Origin: an uncultured Saprospiraceae bacterium
GTDB lineage: Bacteria; Bacteroidota; Bacteroidia; Chitinophagales; Saprospiraceae
Length of the DNA: 64,000 nucleotides
Reading direction: 5' to 3'
Assembly (NCBI GenBank): GCA_938015595.1
Contig: CALLPI010000004.1
Span: 248,001-312,000, forward strand
Shown: positions 1 through 9,591 of the stretch, in pieces
How positions within the stretch are numbered: the stretch's first letter is position 1
Layout of the letters: every line of letters begins with the position of its first letter
Made by a program: the position numbers and the translations under genes
The notes under the pieces: model-generated
Databases searched by the model: none
The model's input: only the letters and a program-made list of their open reading frames with translations
Told to the model about the DNA's origin: nothing

Positions 1-536
1 ACGATGCCTCTCGCCAGATGACTTTTGACTTTAAAGCCGAAGGCGATGTCATATACATGGTGGGTACACCCTGCGGCGATATCAACTCCTCGGAGTACCT
101 GCGCATTGTACACGGCATACACTACTCGCCAGCGCCACACTTCGACCTAGATGAAGAGTATGCCATTCAGCAGGCCGTCAGGGCGCTTATCACCCAGCAA
201 ATTATCCGTTCGGCTCACGATGTATCAGAAGGCGGCTTGTTTGTAACGCTCATGGAGTGTGCCATGGCGGGTAGCAAGGGCTTCGCAGTGGAAACCGATG
301 CCAATTTCCGCAAGGACGCCTACTTGTTTGGCGAATCCCAGAGCCGCGTTGTGGTAAGTGTCGTACCGGCAAAAGAAGACGAATTGGTCAACTATCTTAA
401 CAGCCACAATGTTCCTTTTTCGCGCTTGGGTGAAGTGTGCGGCCAGCACATACAAATTGACGGTGAAAACTTTGGCGCCCTGGATGCCTGGCAAACCGTT
501 TACGAGCATTGGCTCTCTGATAAAATGGCAGAATAA
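1..536 (+). CDS. purL: Phosphoribosylformylglycinamidine synthase PurL, C-terminal part (5' end outside window)
   Basis: This is the end of the enzyme that converts FGAR to FGAM with ATP and glutamine in de novo purine synthesis. The reading frame is open from the left edge, with in-frame codons before the first ATG at 18, so the gene starts outside the window. The PurL signature AHDVSEGGL lies at about residues 67-75 counted from that ATG, followed by the small-residue stretch AMAGSKG and a GESQSRVVVSV segment typical of the C-terminal AIRS-like ATP-binding domain. The family match is clear. Whether the full protein is the long single-chain or the short multisubunit form cannot be seen here. 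Confidence 0.93.
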   Translation, partial: DASRQMTFDFKAEGDVIYMVGTPCGDINSSEYLRIVHGIHYSPAPHFDLDEEYAIQQAVRALITQQIIRSAHDVSEGGLFVTLMECAMAGSKGFAVETDANFRKDAYLFGESQSRVVVSVVPAKEDELVNYLNSHNVPFSRLGEVCGQHIQIDGENFGALDAWQTVYEHWLSDKMAE

Positions 537-616
537 GGCTACCGATCCAAGCTAATGTAAGTCAATTTTTGTTCATTCAATCATTTGCACGCAGTTTCAC
601 AAAAGTCCTTTTGAAC

Positions 617-1735
617 ATGAAAAAGTATTTTCCCTTCCTGTTTGCCGTATCTACGATGCTATCTTTGTGGCAATGCGCTGAGCTGCCGAAGGGCACAACC
701 ATAGAAGGCGTCGTACAGAATGCCGCAAACTTGCAGGCCTTCTTCGACAAGGTAGTGCTAGGCCAGGCCAACTCTGTGCTCAGCAAAGCCGACATCAACA
801 GCACTGGTAAGTTTGAGTTTTCCTTCCCGGAAGGGCTGGAAGCCGGCGTGTATAGTATCCGCATTGGCGCCAAGCGTACTTTCCTGGTACTCAATGGCAA
901 TGAAAAGAAAATTCGCTTCAATGCCGACCTCAATACCATGGACGCTTTTCAAAACATGGAGGTCAGCGGCGCGCCCGATACCGAAGCCTACATCCGCGTA
1001 ATACAAGGCTTGATTGCCCGCAGCGTATCCTCACAGGACATCACCACCCTGGTGGACACCTGCTCCAACCCCATGCTGGGCGCTTTTCTCGCCTATCAGG
1101 CGCTGGCCGGTAGCCCGGAGTTCCTGCCTATTCAAAAAAAGGCGCTGGCTAAGCTACAAAGCGCGTACCCCACAGCAGAAATCACTGCCGGCTACGCCCA
1201 GACCATCTCCAACATGGAGGCGCAGTATATGCAGCAGCAAGCCATGGAGCTCATTAAGGTAGGTCAGCCTGCGCCTGATATTCGCCTGGCCAGCCCTAGC
1301 GGAAAAATTTACGCTCTCTCTGACCTTAAGGGCAAGATTGTGTTGCTCGACTTCTGGGCTAGCTGGTGTGGCCCCTGCCGTCGCGAAAACCCCAACGTAG
1401 TGAAGGTCTATAAAAAATATAAAGACAAGGGGTTTACGGTATTCAGCGTATCTCTTGACGGCGTAGAATCGCGAGCGCTTTTAGGGCAGACGCCCGACCA
1501 GATTAGAATGGTGCAGGAATCCGCCAAGCAGCGCTGGATCGAAGCCATCAAGCAGGATGGCCTGGAGTGGGAGTATCACGTGAGCGACCTCAAAAAATGG
1601 GAAGCCGCGCCTGCAGCACTTTATGGCGTTACGGGCATTCCGCGCGCATTCATGATTGACCGCAACGGCATCATTACCTCTACCAGTGTGCGTGGCGCAG
1701 AGGCTATCGAAGCCGAGATACTCAAGTTGCTTTAA
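617..1735 (+). CDS. TlpA-like thioredoxin-fold lipoprotein (thiol-disulfide oxidoreductase)
   Basis: This is a 372-residue predicted periplasm-facing lipoprotein. The ATG at 617 is chosen because it opens a signal peptide ending in a lipobox (SLWQC). A TTG at 569 in the same frame only adds residues in front of the signal. The N-terminal half resembles the DUF4369-type beta domain found before TlpA/ResA domains in Bacteroidota. The C-terminal half is a redoxin domain with the active site WCGPC at about residues 250-254 and the cis-Pro loop GIPRAF. The likely role is reduction of extracytoplasmic disulfides, for example in cytochrome c maturation (family knowledge). Its stop codon shares the palindrome TTAA with the stop of the convergent M1 peptidase. 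Confidence 0.85.
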   Translation: MKKYFPFLFAVSTMLSLWQCAELPKGTTIEGVVQNAANLQAFFDKVVLGQANSVLSKADINSTGKFEFSFPEGLEAGVYSIRIGAKRTFLVLNGNEKKIRFNADLNTMDAFQNMEVSGAPDTEAYIRVIQGLIARSVSSQDITTLVDTCSNPMLGAFLAYQALAGSPEFLPIQKKALAKLQSAYPTAEITAGYAQTISNMEAQYMQQQAMELIKVGQPAPDIRLASPSGKIYALSDLKGKIVLLDFWASWCGPCRRENPNVVKVYKKYKDKGFTVFSVSLDGVESRALLGQTPDQIRMVQESAKQRWIEAIKQDGLEWEYHVSDLKKWEAAPAALYGVTGIPRAFMIDRNGIITSTSVRGAEAIEAEILKLL

Positions 1736-3585
1736 TTCGCTGCGCTCCGTAGCATAGCTTCTATGGAGTTGCGGCTTACAGCATGATAGCCAGCTTTGGC
1801 CTTATCGAATATGCGCCGAGCCTCGGCCGCATGGCCATATTGTATCAGTGCACCATACACCGGCCTGAGAAAGCGCCGCCGGCCTACGCCTGTCAAAAAC
1901 GCCTCCACTTGGGGCAGGATGTTGCTGACATAGCCTTGCTCGATAGCACGAACATACCAGGCACAGCGTATTTCGGCATTGCCTGACGAACTGAGACCGT
2001 AGGCATCATCCAGTTTCTGCATTAAGGCGTTGGGAATCCCGTCAGGAAGATGTTGCACAAAGTACACCCACTCGTGCGAAGACCAGCCTGTGGTATCGGG
2101 CAAGGCTTGGGTTATGCCAGCAGCTGCCTGTGCGGCTTTTTCCAGCCGGCTAGAATAGGGCGCCGGGCTGTTGGCTGGCAGCCCCGTACCATAGACCCAT
2201 TCGTCCACATTTGCTTTGAGTTGATACCGCTGCAGGTAGTGTTGTTTCAGGAAGGCCAGGAAATCCTCAGTGCTGCGGGCCTGAAAAGCATGTGTATCAA
2301 ACCAGCTTTTCAGGAAGGTATCCCAGCGCTTGCGGTCGCTGAGTTTTTCCAGCATCTCTAGGAAGGCTGCGCCTTTGACGTAAGCTATGTTGCTAGATGC
2401 AATGTCGGGGTTTCGATCTTTCAGGTCTAATTTGAGACGGGTATCGGAATGATCGCGCCCCAGTTCTTTCAGGGTGGCTTTCAACTCTGCGTATTCCAGT
2501 TGAGCAGGCATGGCCGCGTATTCTGCGCCATAGAGCGCCTGCATGATACGGCGTTCAATATATACGGTGAAGCCCTCGTTGAGCCAGAAGTCATTCCAAG
2601 TGGCATTGGTCACCAGGTTTCCCGACCAGGAGTGCGCCAGTTCATGCGCCACCAAGGCTACGAGGCTGCGATCGCCGGTGATGACGGTGGGGGTTGCAAA
2701 AGTAAGGCGGGGATTTTCCATACCGCCGAAGGGGAACCCCGTAGGCAGCACGATGAGGTCATAGCGCCCCCAGCGGTAGGAGCCATAGAGTGCTTCAGCG
2801 GCGACGAGCATCTTTTCCATGTCGGCAAACTCCCAGGCGGCTTTGTCCAGCATAGCAGGTTCAGCATATATACCAGTACGAGGGCCAACTGCCCGGAAGG
2901 CAATGTCGCCTATGGCTAGCGCTATGAGATAAGGTGCTATAGGCTGCTCCATGCGGAAGGCATAGCGCCCGTTGGCATCTTTGTGTTGGGGGTTTTCGGC
3001 GCTCATCACAGCCATCATGCCAGGAGGGGTTTCAATTTGCGCTGTGTAGGTGATGCGGTTTCCAGGGGTGTCCTGGCAGGGTATCCAGGTGCGGGTCAGG
3101 ATGGCCTGGCCTTGTGTAAAGAGAAAAGGCTGCTGTTTGCCGGCTGTCATAGCGGGTTCCATCCAGCCCAGGGCAGCAGCGTCGGGGCGGGTGGAGTAGG
3201 TAATGGTTACAACCTTGGCGCCGTGTTCGAGGGCAACATGGAGCGCGGCTCCCAGCAAGGAGTCGCGTTCGGCCAGGTACCAGCGCGCCGGCCGATTATC
3301 TGGCCCCAGGCTCACCGATTTGATGTCTAGCTGATCGGTGTCAAAAATAATTTCAGAGGCTTGGCCGGTGTATTCGATTTGCCAACGAGCGGCGCCGGTC
3401 AATTGTTTCTGGGCGAAATCAGCCTTGAGGCTTAGGTCCAGATGTGTGGTGCGCGCCAGCCAAGGCTGAGAGAAGGAGTGAGGATCATGGGCTGCGTCGT
3501 GGGGTTGGGAAGGTTTTACCTTGTTTTGGCAGGCTTGTAGCAGCCCAACGATGGCCAAGCAGCAGCAGAACGTGAGATTACGCAT
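1732..3585 (-). CDS. M1 family aminopeptidase lipoprotein (leukotriene A4 hydrolase-like)
   Basis: This is a 617-residue gluzincin metallopeptidase predicted to trim N-terminal residues from peptides outside the cytoplasm. It carries the exopeptidase motif GGMENPRLTF and the zinc site HELAHSWSGN, with the third ligand Glu in WLNEGFTVY. The order and the C-terminal helical region fit the LTA4H/cold-active aminopeptidase branch. The start at 3585 gives a signal peptide with lipobox LLQAC. A second in-frame ATG lies six bases upstream (3591), and a further ATG at 3639 would fall inside the upstream terminator hairpin, so it is rejected. The gene overlaps the convergent TlpA-like gene by four bases at the stop codons. 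Confidence 0.9.
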   Translation of the reverse strand: MRNLTFCCCLAIVGLLQACQNKVKPSQPHDAAHDPHSFSQPWLARTTHLDLSLKADFAQKQLTGAARWQIEYTGQASEIIFDTDQLDIKSVSLGPDNRPARWYLAERDSLLGAALHVALEHGAKVVTITYSTRPDAAALGWMEPAMTAGKQQPFLFTQGQAILTRTWIPCQDTPGNRITYTAQIETPPGMMAVMSAENPQHKDANGRYAFRMEQPIAPYLIALAIGDIAFRAVGPRTGIYAEPAMLDKAAWEFADMEKMLVAAEALYGSYRWGRYDLIVLPTGFPFGGMENPRLTFATPTVITGDRSLVALVAHELAHSWSGNLVTNATWNDFWLNEGFTVYIERRIMQALYGAEYAAMPAQLEYAELKATLKELGRDHSDTRLKLDLKDRNPDIASSNIAYVKGAAFLEMLEKLSDRKRWDTFLKSWFDTHAFQARSTEDFLAFLKQHYLQRYQLKANVDEWVYGTGLPANSPAPYSSRLEKAAQAAAGITQALPDTTGWSSHEWVYFVQHLPDGIPNALMQKLDDAYGLSSSGNAEIRCAWYVRAIEQGYVSNILPQVEAFLTGVGRRRFLRPVYGALIQYGHAAEARRIFDKAKAGYHAVSRNSIEAMLRSAAN

Positions 3586-3626
3586 ATGCATAGGATGAAG
3601 GTTGTAATGAACGCAAAATAAATATA

Positions 3627-3657
3627 AAAGCCACCCCATACTGTATGAGGTGGCTTT
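3627..3657 (-). terminator. Rho-independent terminator of the OmpA-like lipoprotein gene
   Basis: AAAGCCACC at 3627-3635 is the exact inverse of GGTGGCTTT at 3649-3657, and CATAC/GTATG continues the stem inside with one mismatch. Read on the minus strand the stem is followed by a T-rich run (TTTTATATTTATTT). On the plus strand no T-run follows. It lies 36 bases after the OmpA stop and before the M1 start. Confidence 0.85.
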
Positions 3658-3692
3658 GATGAACTGAAAAGAACTCCCTCGGAACTCTTTGG

Positions 3693-4451
3693 TTATTTCT
3701 GTTGCATAAGGCTACCGAGGTTAGGATCCGGTGCCACCACTGTGCGGCGGTTTTTGGCACGGCCTTCCTTGGTGCTGTTGTCTCCTTCAGGATTGTTTTC
3801 ACCACGGCCCACAGCAGCCACTTGGTCGGGCTTCACGCCCTTGCGCAGCAAGTAGCGCACCACGCCCATAGCGCGGTTGACGCTGAGCTGCCAGTTGTCC
3901 ATGCCGGAGCCAGCAGCATACTGCTTGTTGTCGGTATGACCCTCTACGAGAATTTTCACACCTGGATTATTTTTTAGCGTCATGGCTAGTTCATCGAGAG
4001 CTTTGCGCTGACTGCGGTTGAGGCTGGCAGAACCACTGGCGTAGTTCACTGGAGCAGTGACTACGTAAAGGCGACCGCCGCGCTGCTCCAGGCTCAGGCC
4101 GCTGTCTTTGTACGTCTTAAAGATGCCATCAATCTCAGCGCGGAGCTTGGCCAATTCAGCTTCTGTCATAGAGAGTTTGGACTGCACTTGGTTCAGTTCG
4201 CCTTTGGTGGCGTCGAGGTCTTTGCGAATGGCGGCGATTTCACCGTTGAGGCGGGTTTTTTCTGCTTCAAGTGTAGAGGCCAGTTCGGCATTTTGGGTTT
4301 CGAGAGCCTTCACGCGAGCCTGGGTTTCGGCCAGTGCACGGTCTACAGCTTCTTTGGATGCCTTGAGTTCGTCGAACTTTTTCTTGGATACGCAAGCCGT
4401 CAGAGAGCCGAACGCGAGGGTAAGGATGAGTAACTTGGCAATGAGACGCAT
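3693..4451 (-). CDS. OmpA-family peptidoglycan-binding lipoprotein
   Basis: This is a 252-residue outer-membrane lipoprotein that should tether the envelope to peptidoglycan. The signal peptide ends in lipobox SLTAC. It is followed by a heptad-rich coiled coil (about residues 25-105), and the C-terminal OmpA domain starts near residue 130. Peptidoglycan-binding residues are visible in EGHTDN, in LSVNRAMGVVRYL and in KNRRT. It has its own terminator at 3627-3657 and looks monocistronic. It is a paralogue of the OmpA lipoprotein at 32907-33830; both begin their mature parts with C-V-(A/S)-K-K-K. Confidence 0.9.
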   Translation of the reverse strand: MRLIAKLLILTLAFGSLTACVSKKKFDELKASKEAVDRALAETQARVKALETQNAELASTLEAEKTRLNGEIAAIRKDLDATKGELNQVQSKLSMTEAELAKLRAEIDGIFKTYKDSGLSLEQRGGRLYVVTAPVNYASGSASLNRSQRKALDELAMTLKNNPGVKILVEGHTDNKQYAAGSGMDNWQLSVNRAMGVVRYLLRKGVKPDQVAAVGRGENNPEGDNSTKEGRAKNRRTVVAPDPNLGSLMQQK

Positions 4452-4625
4452 GTTTTTTGCAATTTAATGAAGAAAAATTTTGGTTTTCGTTTCCGGCCCG
4501 CCGGTACAGGCCTTTAATCAGCATGCAAAACAAGGCATATTTTTTCAAATACCCAAAGATTTGGGGCGGGTATTTTTTGTACTTATTCAACAAACAAACA
4601 AATGAACAGCAATTCCATGAAGTGG

Positions 4626-4656
4626 TTTGCTCAAACGGCGGAAAAACTTAATTTTG
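4626..4656 (+). promoter_or_regulatory. Bacteroidota-type promoter (TTTG-N19-TAATTTTG)
   Basis: TTTG at 4626-4629 is separated by 19 bases from TAATTTTG at 4649-4656, which matches the -33/-7 consensus of the Bacteroidota housekeeping sigma factor. It points at the alpha/beta hydrolase gene starting at 4727, leaving a leader of roughly 60 bases. Confidence 0.7.
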
Positions 4657-4726
4657 CCACCGGCAGATGCCCTGGTGGTGCCTGCGGCGCAAAGTGCTTT
4701 GTTTTCATCATTATGTGTGCTGATAC

Positions 4727-5506
4727 ATGAACCTGCAAGTACATCAGGAGGGGCGTTTCAAGTATATCGAAACCGGCGGTGGCGAGGAAAATCTGCTCTT
4801 ACTGCACGGCCTCTTTGGTGCACTCAGCAATTTTGACTCCATCATCCGCCATTTTGGCGACCATTACAACGTGGTAGTACCCATCCTGCCCATCATGGAC
4901 TTGCCGCTGCGCAAGCTCTCCGTCATGGGCCTGGTAGAATATGTGGACGACCTGGTGGAGTACAAAGGGTACGAATCGGTACACGTATTGGGCAACTCGC
5001 TGGGCGGCCACGTAGCGCTACTTTATGTGCTACAGTATCCGCACAAGGTGCGCTCGGTCATTCTCACCGGTAGTTCTGGGTTGTTTGAAAGTGCTATGGG
5101 CACCAGTTTCCCCAAGCGGGGCGACCGTGAGTTTATCCGCAAAAAAACACAGAGCACGTTCTATGACCCCAATGTAGCCTCTGAAGAACTGATTGACGAA
5201 GTGTTTGATACAGTGAACGACCGCAATAAAGCCATCCGCGTCATTGCCACTGCCAAATCGGCCGTGCGTCACAATCTTGGGGACAACCTCGGCCAAATTA
5301 AAGCCCCAGTGTTGCTCATCTGGGGGCGCGATGACCAGATTACCCCGGCTTTCGTAGCCCAAAAGTTTCACGAACTACTGCCCGATTCACGCCTGGTTTT
5401 CATTGACCAATGTGGCCATGCTCCTATGATGGAACACCCTGAACTCTTCAATCAATACCTCGAAGCATTTCTGAATGAAGTAGTGGCCAAAGAAGTATCT
5501 GCGTAA
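4727..5506 (+). CDS. Alpha/beta-fold hydrolase
   Basis: This is a 259-residue cytoplasmic hydrolase with no signal peptide. The oxyanion-hole segment LLLLHGLFG lies near residue 25. The nucleophile elbow is GNSLGG (Ser near residue 88), the acid is probably in WGRDDQITP, and the catalytic His is in CGHAP near the C-terminus. The pattern fits the large esterase/C-C hydrolase family (MhpC/BioH-like), and the substrate cannot be told from sequence. It is a single gene behind the promoter at 4626-4656, upstream of an M1 peptidase but separated from it by more than 80 bases. Confidence 0.85.
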   Translation: MNLQVHQEGRFKYIETGGGEENLLLLHGLFGALSNFDSIIRHFGDHYNVVVPILPIMDLPLRKLSVMGLVEYVDDLVEYKGYESVHVLGNSLGGHVALLYVLQYPHKVRSVILTGSSGLFESAMGTSFPKRGDREFIRKKTQSTFYDPNVASEELIDEVFDTVNDRNKAIRVIATAKSAVRHNLGDNLGQIKAPVLLIWGRDDQITPAFVAQKFHELLPDSRLVFIDQCGHAPMMEHPELFNQYLEAFLNEVVAKEVSA

Positions 5507-5589
5507 GCAGCCAGCCCCTGCAACATTCCTCCCCACAACTTCGTTTCACTTTTCAATTTTTACCACTTGCCATTCACAATCATCCTTTT

Positions 5590-8241
5590 ATGAAAAAATC
5601 TTTGTTTTTGTTTGTCTTGCTGTTTGTACTGGTTGCCTGCCAAACTCCCAAGAGTGTTTCATCTGATAAAAAGCGCTACACCAACCCCCCAGAGCAGGAG
5701 CTCTACATCTCTGATGCAGAGGATAACTACGAGGATGACGACCTCGAGCTAACCCCTTACGACGGCCCTAATGAATTGCCCATTTATCAAGCGACTAACA
5801 AACGCACGTACGACCTCATCCACACCAAGCTGGACTTGCGCTTTGACTGGGCACAGGAGAAGGTCATCGGCAAGGCTGAACTCCAGCTCAAGCCTTACTT
5901 CTATGCCAGCGATAAAGTAACCTTGGACGCCAAGGGCTTCGAATTTCACAAAGTAGCGTTGGCCAACAGTAATGCGCCGCTCAAATATAGCTACGAAAAC
6001 GACCAGATCACTATACAACTGGGCCGTACCTACACCTGCCAAGAAACTTTCACCTTGCTCATCGAGTACACTGCCCAGCCCTCTGCTACAGGGGGCAGCG
6101 CAGTGATTACTTCCAACAAGGGGCTTTTCTTTATCAATCCTAAGGGCGAAGACCCTAACAAACCCATGCAAATATGGACGCAGGGCGAAACCAACTGGAA
6201 CTCGCGCTGGTTCCCCACCATTGACAGCCCCAACGAGCGCTGTACCCAAGAGGTGTATCTCACCGTGGAAGACCGCTTCAAAACCCTTTCTAACGGCTTG
6301 CTGCTCAAGTCCACTAAAAACGCCGATGGTACGCGTACGGACTACTGGAAACTGGACAAGCCTCATGCGCCTTATCTATTCATGATTGCCATAGGCGAGT
6401 ACGCCGTGGTAGAAGACAAATGGCGCAATATACCGGTACAATATTTTGTGGAGCCAGAATATACCGCTGACGCAAGAGCCATCTTCCCCTATACTCCTGA
6501 GATGCTGGAGTTTTTTTCCAAAAAGCTGGGTATAGACTACCCCTGGCCCAAGTATGCTCAAATTGTAGTGCGCGACTTCGTCTCAGGTGCTATGGAAAAT
6601 ACCACGGCTGTGACCTTCGGCGAATACGTGCAGAAACACCGCCTGGAACTCGTGGATGAGCGCACCAATGAAAAAGTGGTAGCCCACGAAATGATGCATC
6701 ACTGGTTTGGCAACTTGGTCACCTGCGAAAGCTGGTCCAACCTCACCCTCAATGAAGGCTTTGCCAACTACAGCGAATACCTCTGGCTGGAGCACAAGTA
6801 TGGCCGCGATGAGGCCGATTATCATCTCCTTGACGAATGGCAAGGCTACTTCAATGCCGCCGCTTCATCGGTGCATCCGCTCATTCACTTCAGCTACAAC
6901 AACAATGAAGATATGTTTGATGCACACAGCTACAACAAAGGCGGCTCGGTATTGCACATGCTGCGCTACTACCTCGGCGACGAAGCATTCTTTGCCAGCC
7001 TGAAACACTACCTCGAAAAACACGCCTATTCCTCTGTGGAAGTGCACGACCTGCGTCTGGCCTTCGAAGCCGTCACTGGCGAAGACCTCAACTGGTTCTT
7101 CAATCAGTGGTTCCTTTCCGCAGGCCATCCTGCTATGGAAATTAGCTACGAGTACAATGAGGCTACCCGCAAGCTCTCCGTGAATACGACCCAGACCCAA
7201 GACCCCCAACTTATGCCCGCCATCTTTGACCTGCCTACCGCCATAGACATTTACTTCGAAAATGCACCCAAGCGCCGCGAGCCCGTTCGCGTCAGTCAGC
7301 GCACCCAGACCTTTGAATTTGACGTGCCGGCCAAGCCTGCCCTCGTACTGTTTGACCCCGAGCGCGTGCTCTTGTGCGAGTGTACCCAATCCAGAAGTGA
7401 AGAAGAGTGGATATACCAATATTTCAACTCGCCCTCTTTACCGCATCGCATTGAGGCCCTTCAGTTCTTGGTAAACAGCGAAAGCGACGAAGCCCCGCGT
7501 GTATTCAATGCGGGGCTGAATGATAAGCACTGGCTCATTCGCGCGGTTTCAGTATCCTACTGCGACTTTGAAGAAGAACCCATCCGCAAGACCATCCGCC
7601 AAATGGCCAAAACCGATCCGCACTCCACAGTGCGTCGCGAAGCTATAAACAACCTTCAGGAGTGGGAGGATGAAGAAGCCGCCTTGGTAGCTCGGTACAT
7701 TCTTGACCGAGACTCTGTATATAGTGTGCTGGCTGCTGCGCTTTCCGCGCTGGCCCAAACTGACCAGGAAGCTGCCCTGCAATATGCTCGCAAAATGGAG
7801 AACACCCTCAGTGAAGATTTACTGAGTATCATTACCGACTTGTATGCCAAGCAAGAAGACCCCGCCTATATGCCCTTCTTCGAGCGCCGCATACAGAAGG
7901 TTGACGGCTTTGCTGCACTTTCTGCGTTTGGTGGCTACCAGAAAATACTAGAGCAGAAAGACCCCGATCAAGCCTTGCCGGCGCTCCAACAAATGTATGC
8001 GTTGGCTACAGACACCGCCCAGTCGCTCTGGCGCAGGTTTGCCGCTGCCAAATGCCTGCTCGATACCAGTAATACCTACCTGGTGCGCGCTAAAGATACC
8101 CAGGACACCGAGCTGCAGGCCCGCCTACAAGCCCGTGCTGCTGAACTTAGAAAGCAAGTAGAAGCCATCCGCGACGCTACCGAAGACGAAGACCTCAAGG
8201 GCATTTACAACAAAATGATGGGGGAAGGCTTCAATGATTGA
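5590..8241 (+). CDS. M1 family aminopeptidase lipoprotein, large form with C-terminal helical repeats
   Basis: This is an 883-residue aminopeptidase N-like protein. The signal peptide ends in lipobox VLVAC. The catalytic core carries GAMENTTAVTF, the zinc motif HEMMHHWFGN, and the distal Glu in LNEGFANYSEY. The last 280 or so residues look like HEAT-type helical pairs (for example WLIRAVSVSYCDF and VRREAINNLQEW), as in eukaryotic-type M1 enzymes. It is expected to act in the periplasm or at the cell surface on peptides. A small hairpin overlaps the stop codon. Confidence 0.92.
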   Translation: MKKSLFLFVLLFVLVACQTPKSVSSDKKRYTNPPEQELYISDAEDNYEDDDLELTPYDGPNELPIYQATNKRTYDLIHTKLDLRFDWAQEKVIGKAELQLKPYFYASDKVTLDAKGFEFHKVALANSNAPLKYSYENDQITIQLGRTYTCQETFTLLIEYTAQPSATGGSAVITSNKGLFFINPKGEDPNKPMQIWTQGETNWNSRWFPTIDSPNERCTQEVYLTVEDRFKTLSNGLLLKSTKNADGTRTDYWKLDKPHAPYLFMIAIGEYAVVEDKWRNIPVQYFVEPEYTADARAIFPYTPEMLEFFSKKLGIDYPWPKYAQIVVRDFVSGAMENTTAVTFGEYVQKHRLELVDERTNEKVVAHEMMHHWFGNLVTCESWSNLTLNEGFANYSEYLWLEHKYGRDEADYHLLDEWQGYFNAAASSVHPLIHFSYNNNEDMFDAHSYNKGGSVLHMLRYYLGDEAFFASLKHYLEKHAYSSVEVHDLRLAFEAVTGEDLNWFFNQWFLSAGHPAMEISYEYNEATRKLSVNTTQTQDPQLMPAIFDLPTAIDIYFENAPKRREPVRVSQRTQTFEFDVPAKPALVLFDPERVLLCECTQSRSEEEWIYQYFNSPSLPHRIEALQFLVNSESDEAPRVFNAGLNDKHWLIRAVSVSYCDFEEEPIRKTIRQMAKTDPHSTVRREAINNLQEWEDEEAALVARYILDRDSVYSVLAAALSALAQTDQEAALQYARKMENTLSEDLLSIITDLYAKQEDPAYMPFFERRIQKVDGFAALSAFGGYQKILEQKDPDQALPALQQMYALATDTAQSLWRRFAAAKCLLDTSNTYLVRAKDTQDTELQARLQARAAELRKQVEAIRDATEDEDLKGIYNKMMGEGFND

Positions 8242-8277
8242 AGCCCCTCTGGTGAGGCGTTTGGTAAAGAGGGGGCT
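8227..8277. terminator. Hairpins between convergent genes, possible terminator
   Basis: GGCTTCAA at 8227-8234 and TTGAAGCC at 8238-8245 form a perfect 8-bp stem over the M1 stop codon. A second alternative stem pairs AGCCCCTCT (8242-8250) with AGAGGGGGCT (8268-8277). There is no clear T-run on either strand, so termination is only a suggestion. Confidence 0.35.
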
Positions 8278-8303
8278 GGCTTAGTTGCGCGGAGTGAGAT
8301 TTG

Positions 8304-9092
8304 TCAAATCTTGCGTTTGCGTGGCGGCATCGGGATGAGCGCCGAAGTACGTGCTTTGTAGGCCTGGTAGGCTGTATGCCCCTCATAACGCTGCTCTAAC
8401 ATGGGTACGCCCGACACCTTGGTCAGCAGCCAAGTGATGAGTAGCGGGCTGATGATGGCCATCCAGCCCCAGGGAAGCCAACACACCATGAGCCACAGCC
8501 CCCACCACACGAGTATTTCGCCAAAGTAGTTGGGATGCCGGCTGTAGCGCCACAAACCGGTCTGCAGGATTTCGTCTTTGCTTCGCCGTTGTTTTACGAA
8601 GCGCAAGAGTTGATAGTCGCTGATGGTTTCGCATAAGAAGCCCGTTGTCCACACGGCTAGGCCTGCCCATACAAAGCCGTTGGAAGCTAAAGCAGCCGCC
8701 TGTTGTGCTGGAGCCATACCTGCCACGAAGATTGGTGCAGCAATGCAAAACATGAAAAAACCTTGTAGTAGATACACCTGCAGGTAAGACCTCCAGTAGA
8801 ATGTGCGACCCCACTCCTCGCGCCACTGCCGGTAGCGAAAATCTTCGGACTTGCCGCTATTACGCACACCGATATGCACTGACAGACGCATCGCCCACAG
8901 CACTACCAAGCTGTATATCCACCAGGCTACAGGCGTGGGCGCCTGGTGCTGTGCCAGGTAAGCGACTATTGCTGCAAAGCCCAGCCCCCAGGCTACGTCG
9001 GCTACGTCGTTGCGCTGGCGCCACAGCGAAATGAGATACCAGGCGCTGGAGTGCGCCCACACGAGCAGGGCTGCTTGAGCGAGCAGGTACAT
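8304..9092 (-). CDS. DUF1295 / steroid 5-alpha-reductase-like membrane protein
   Basis: This is a 262-residue multispan membrane protein with about six hydrophobic segments. The family hallmarks are the N-terminal DVAWGLGF, the RQWREEWG loop, and the C-terminal [20 protein letters not shown] block, which corresponds to the NADPH-binding region of steroid reductase/ICMT-like enzymes. Family members reduce or methylate lipids, and the substrate here is unknown. It lies 15 bases downstream of the DUF2177 gene on the same strand. The pair DUF2177-DUF1295 is often found near genes of unusual lipid metabolism, so a shared role in membrane lipids is reasonable. Confidence 0.85.
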   Translation of the reverse strand: MYLLAQAALLVWAHSSAWYLISLWRQRNDVADVAWGLGFAAIVAYLAQHQAPTPVAWWIYSLVVLWAMRLSVHIGVRNSGKSEDFRYRQWREEWGRTFYWRSYLQVYLLQGFFMFCIAAPIFVAGMAPAQQAAALASNGFVWAGLAVWTTGFLCETISDYQLLRFVKQRRSKDEILQTGLWRYSRHPNYFGEILVWWGLWLMVCWLPWGWMAIISPLLITWLLTKVSGVPMLEQRYEGHTAYQAYKARTSALIPMPPRKRKI

Positions 9093-9107
9093 GAGATAAG
9101 CGATTTT

Positions 9108-9518
9108 TCAGCCTCTGATAGCCTGGGTGATGAAATACCCCGCCGTAGCTACGCTACCGGTAAGCACCATGCCCCATAGGATGTCTATAGGTACTATCTG
9201 CATAGGCCAATCTTTTAGGGTGGCCAGGTTGGTGAGCTCATAGGTAGCGTAGGTGAAAAAGCCAAACAGTACTCCGTACCATAGGGCCGTCTGCCAGGAG
9301 CCCTTTTCCAGCCCTGGAAAAATAGCAAAAATGAAGATGCCCACGATAAAGAGCAAATAGAAGACGATAGCCGCTGCCCAGTTGACCTGCTCGGCCAATA
9401 GGTGGCCTAGTAGCCTGTTGTACATGCCTTTAGCTATAAAGCCAAGCCAAACTATATCAATAGCAAAAAAAACTGCGGCCGTGAAGAAGTAGGCCAAAAT
9501 CAATTTGCTGAAGGGCAT
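9108..9518 (-). CDS. DUF2177 family membrane protein
   Basis: This is a 136-residue integral membrane protein with four predicted transmembrane helices. Recognisable family features are the first helix followed by DIVWLGF, the FGFFTYATYELTNLATLKDW block, and the DILWGMVL helix. No enzymatic motif is known. It is the first gene of a two-gene unit with the DUF1295 protein downstream (15-base gap). Confidence 0.85.
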   Translation of the reverse strand: MPFSKLILAYFFTAAVFFAIDIVWLGFIAKGMYNRLLGHLLAEQVNWAAAIVFYLLFIVGIFIFAIFPGLEKGSWQTALWYGVLFGFFTYATYELTNLATLKDWPMQIVPIDILWGMVLTGSVATAGYFITQAIRG

Positions 9519-9591
9519 GATTTATTGGTTTTGAATGAAGAATAAGTGCCCACTAGCTAAACAATGCACGGCTTACTTGGTTTGGTCATCA

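Noticed and set aside
4108-4467. 119-codon plus-strand frame over the OmpA lipoprotein
   Set aside because: It is the complement of the coiled-coil codons; Ser-rich with no motif.
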